A DNA stretch of 6,085 nt. Origin: Ilumatobacteraceae bacterium (lineage in GTDB: Bacteria; Actinomycetota; Acidimicrobiia; Acidimicrobiales; Ilumatobacteraceae). The stretch is from the NCBI GenBank assembly GCA_025464045.1, contig JAODBQ010000380.1, forward strand, positions 1 to 6,085, given 5' to 3'. The position numbers and the translations under genes are program-made. Shown one piece after another: positions 6,050 to 6,085 of this stretch. The first letter of the stretch is position 1. Each line of letters begins with the position of its first letter. The notes below the pieces were generated by a model. The model saw only the letters and a program-made list of their open reading frames with translations, made no database searches and was not told where the DNA came from.

Positions 6050-6085
6050 AGATCGGAAGAGCGACGTGGAGGGACAGAGAGTTGA
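6050..6085 (+). other. Illumina TruSeq adapter remnant at the contig end (not genomic)
   Basis: AGATCGGAAGAGCG (6050-6063) is identical to the start of the TruSeq universal adapter as read through from an insert. The following 22 bases continue to match it with five mismatches (6064, 6069, 6075, 6080, 6083), so 31 of 36 bases agree without gaps. The plus-strand translation gives the familiar artefact RSEERR. Genomic sequence ends at about 6049, and nothing should be inferred about dnaX from these bases. Confidence 0.93.

Noticed and set aside
5780..6085. Plus-strand reading frame running into the window end
   Set aside because: Antisense to dnaX and its last residues come from adapter sequence.

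Overview
The window is G+C-rich DNA (visibly around two thirds or more G+C). It most resembles an actinobacterium, possibly of the Acidimicrobiia/Ilumatobacter type. This rests on G/C-ending codons, TANNNT -10 elements placed exactly as in leaderless genes, an actinobacterial-style DnaX linker, and a crotonyl-CoA carboxylase/reductase next to a FadA4-like thiolase. The taxon is an inference. The last 36 bases are not genomic: they match the Illumina TruSeq adapter, so the window ends at the edge of a short-read contig.

Layout. Positions 1-700 (minus) hold the first 233 codons of ccr, cut by the window edge. A 74-bp divergent intergenic region separates it from a lipoprotein cyclophilin-type peptidyl-prolyl isomerase (775-1479, plus). 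A 173-bp gap with four 12-bp tandem repeats leads to an exported GH18 glycosyl hydrolase (1653-2972, plus). A 107-bp gap with a 12-bp palindrome, a candidate -10 box and a strong ribosome binding site precedes an acetyl-CoA acetyltransferase (3080-4261, plus). The 341-bp gap 4262-4602 holds the most interesting item: a TTGACA-17-TAACGT promoter followed by about 124 nt of structured, non-coding sequence that ends in a long hairpin and a T run, i.e. a predicted small RNA gene. On the minus strand, convergent with it, lie recR (4603-5211) and, overlapping recR by one base, the C-terminal part of dnaX (5211 to about 6049).

How the genes fit together. The thiolase and CCR can act in one route: acetyl-CoA to acetoacetyl-CoA, then through crotonyl-CoA to ethylmalonyl-CoA, as in the ethylmalonyl-CoA pathway or extender-unit supply. 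The two genes are not in one operon and the intermediate enzymes are not in the window. The isomerase and the GH18 enzyme both act outside the cytoplasm and may be co-located by chance. dnaX and recR form a translationally coupled replication/repair pair; the ybaB/ebfC gene that often lies between them is missing here. No CRISPR, tRNA, rRNA, transposon or prophage genes are visible.
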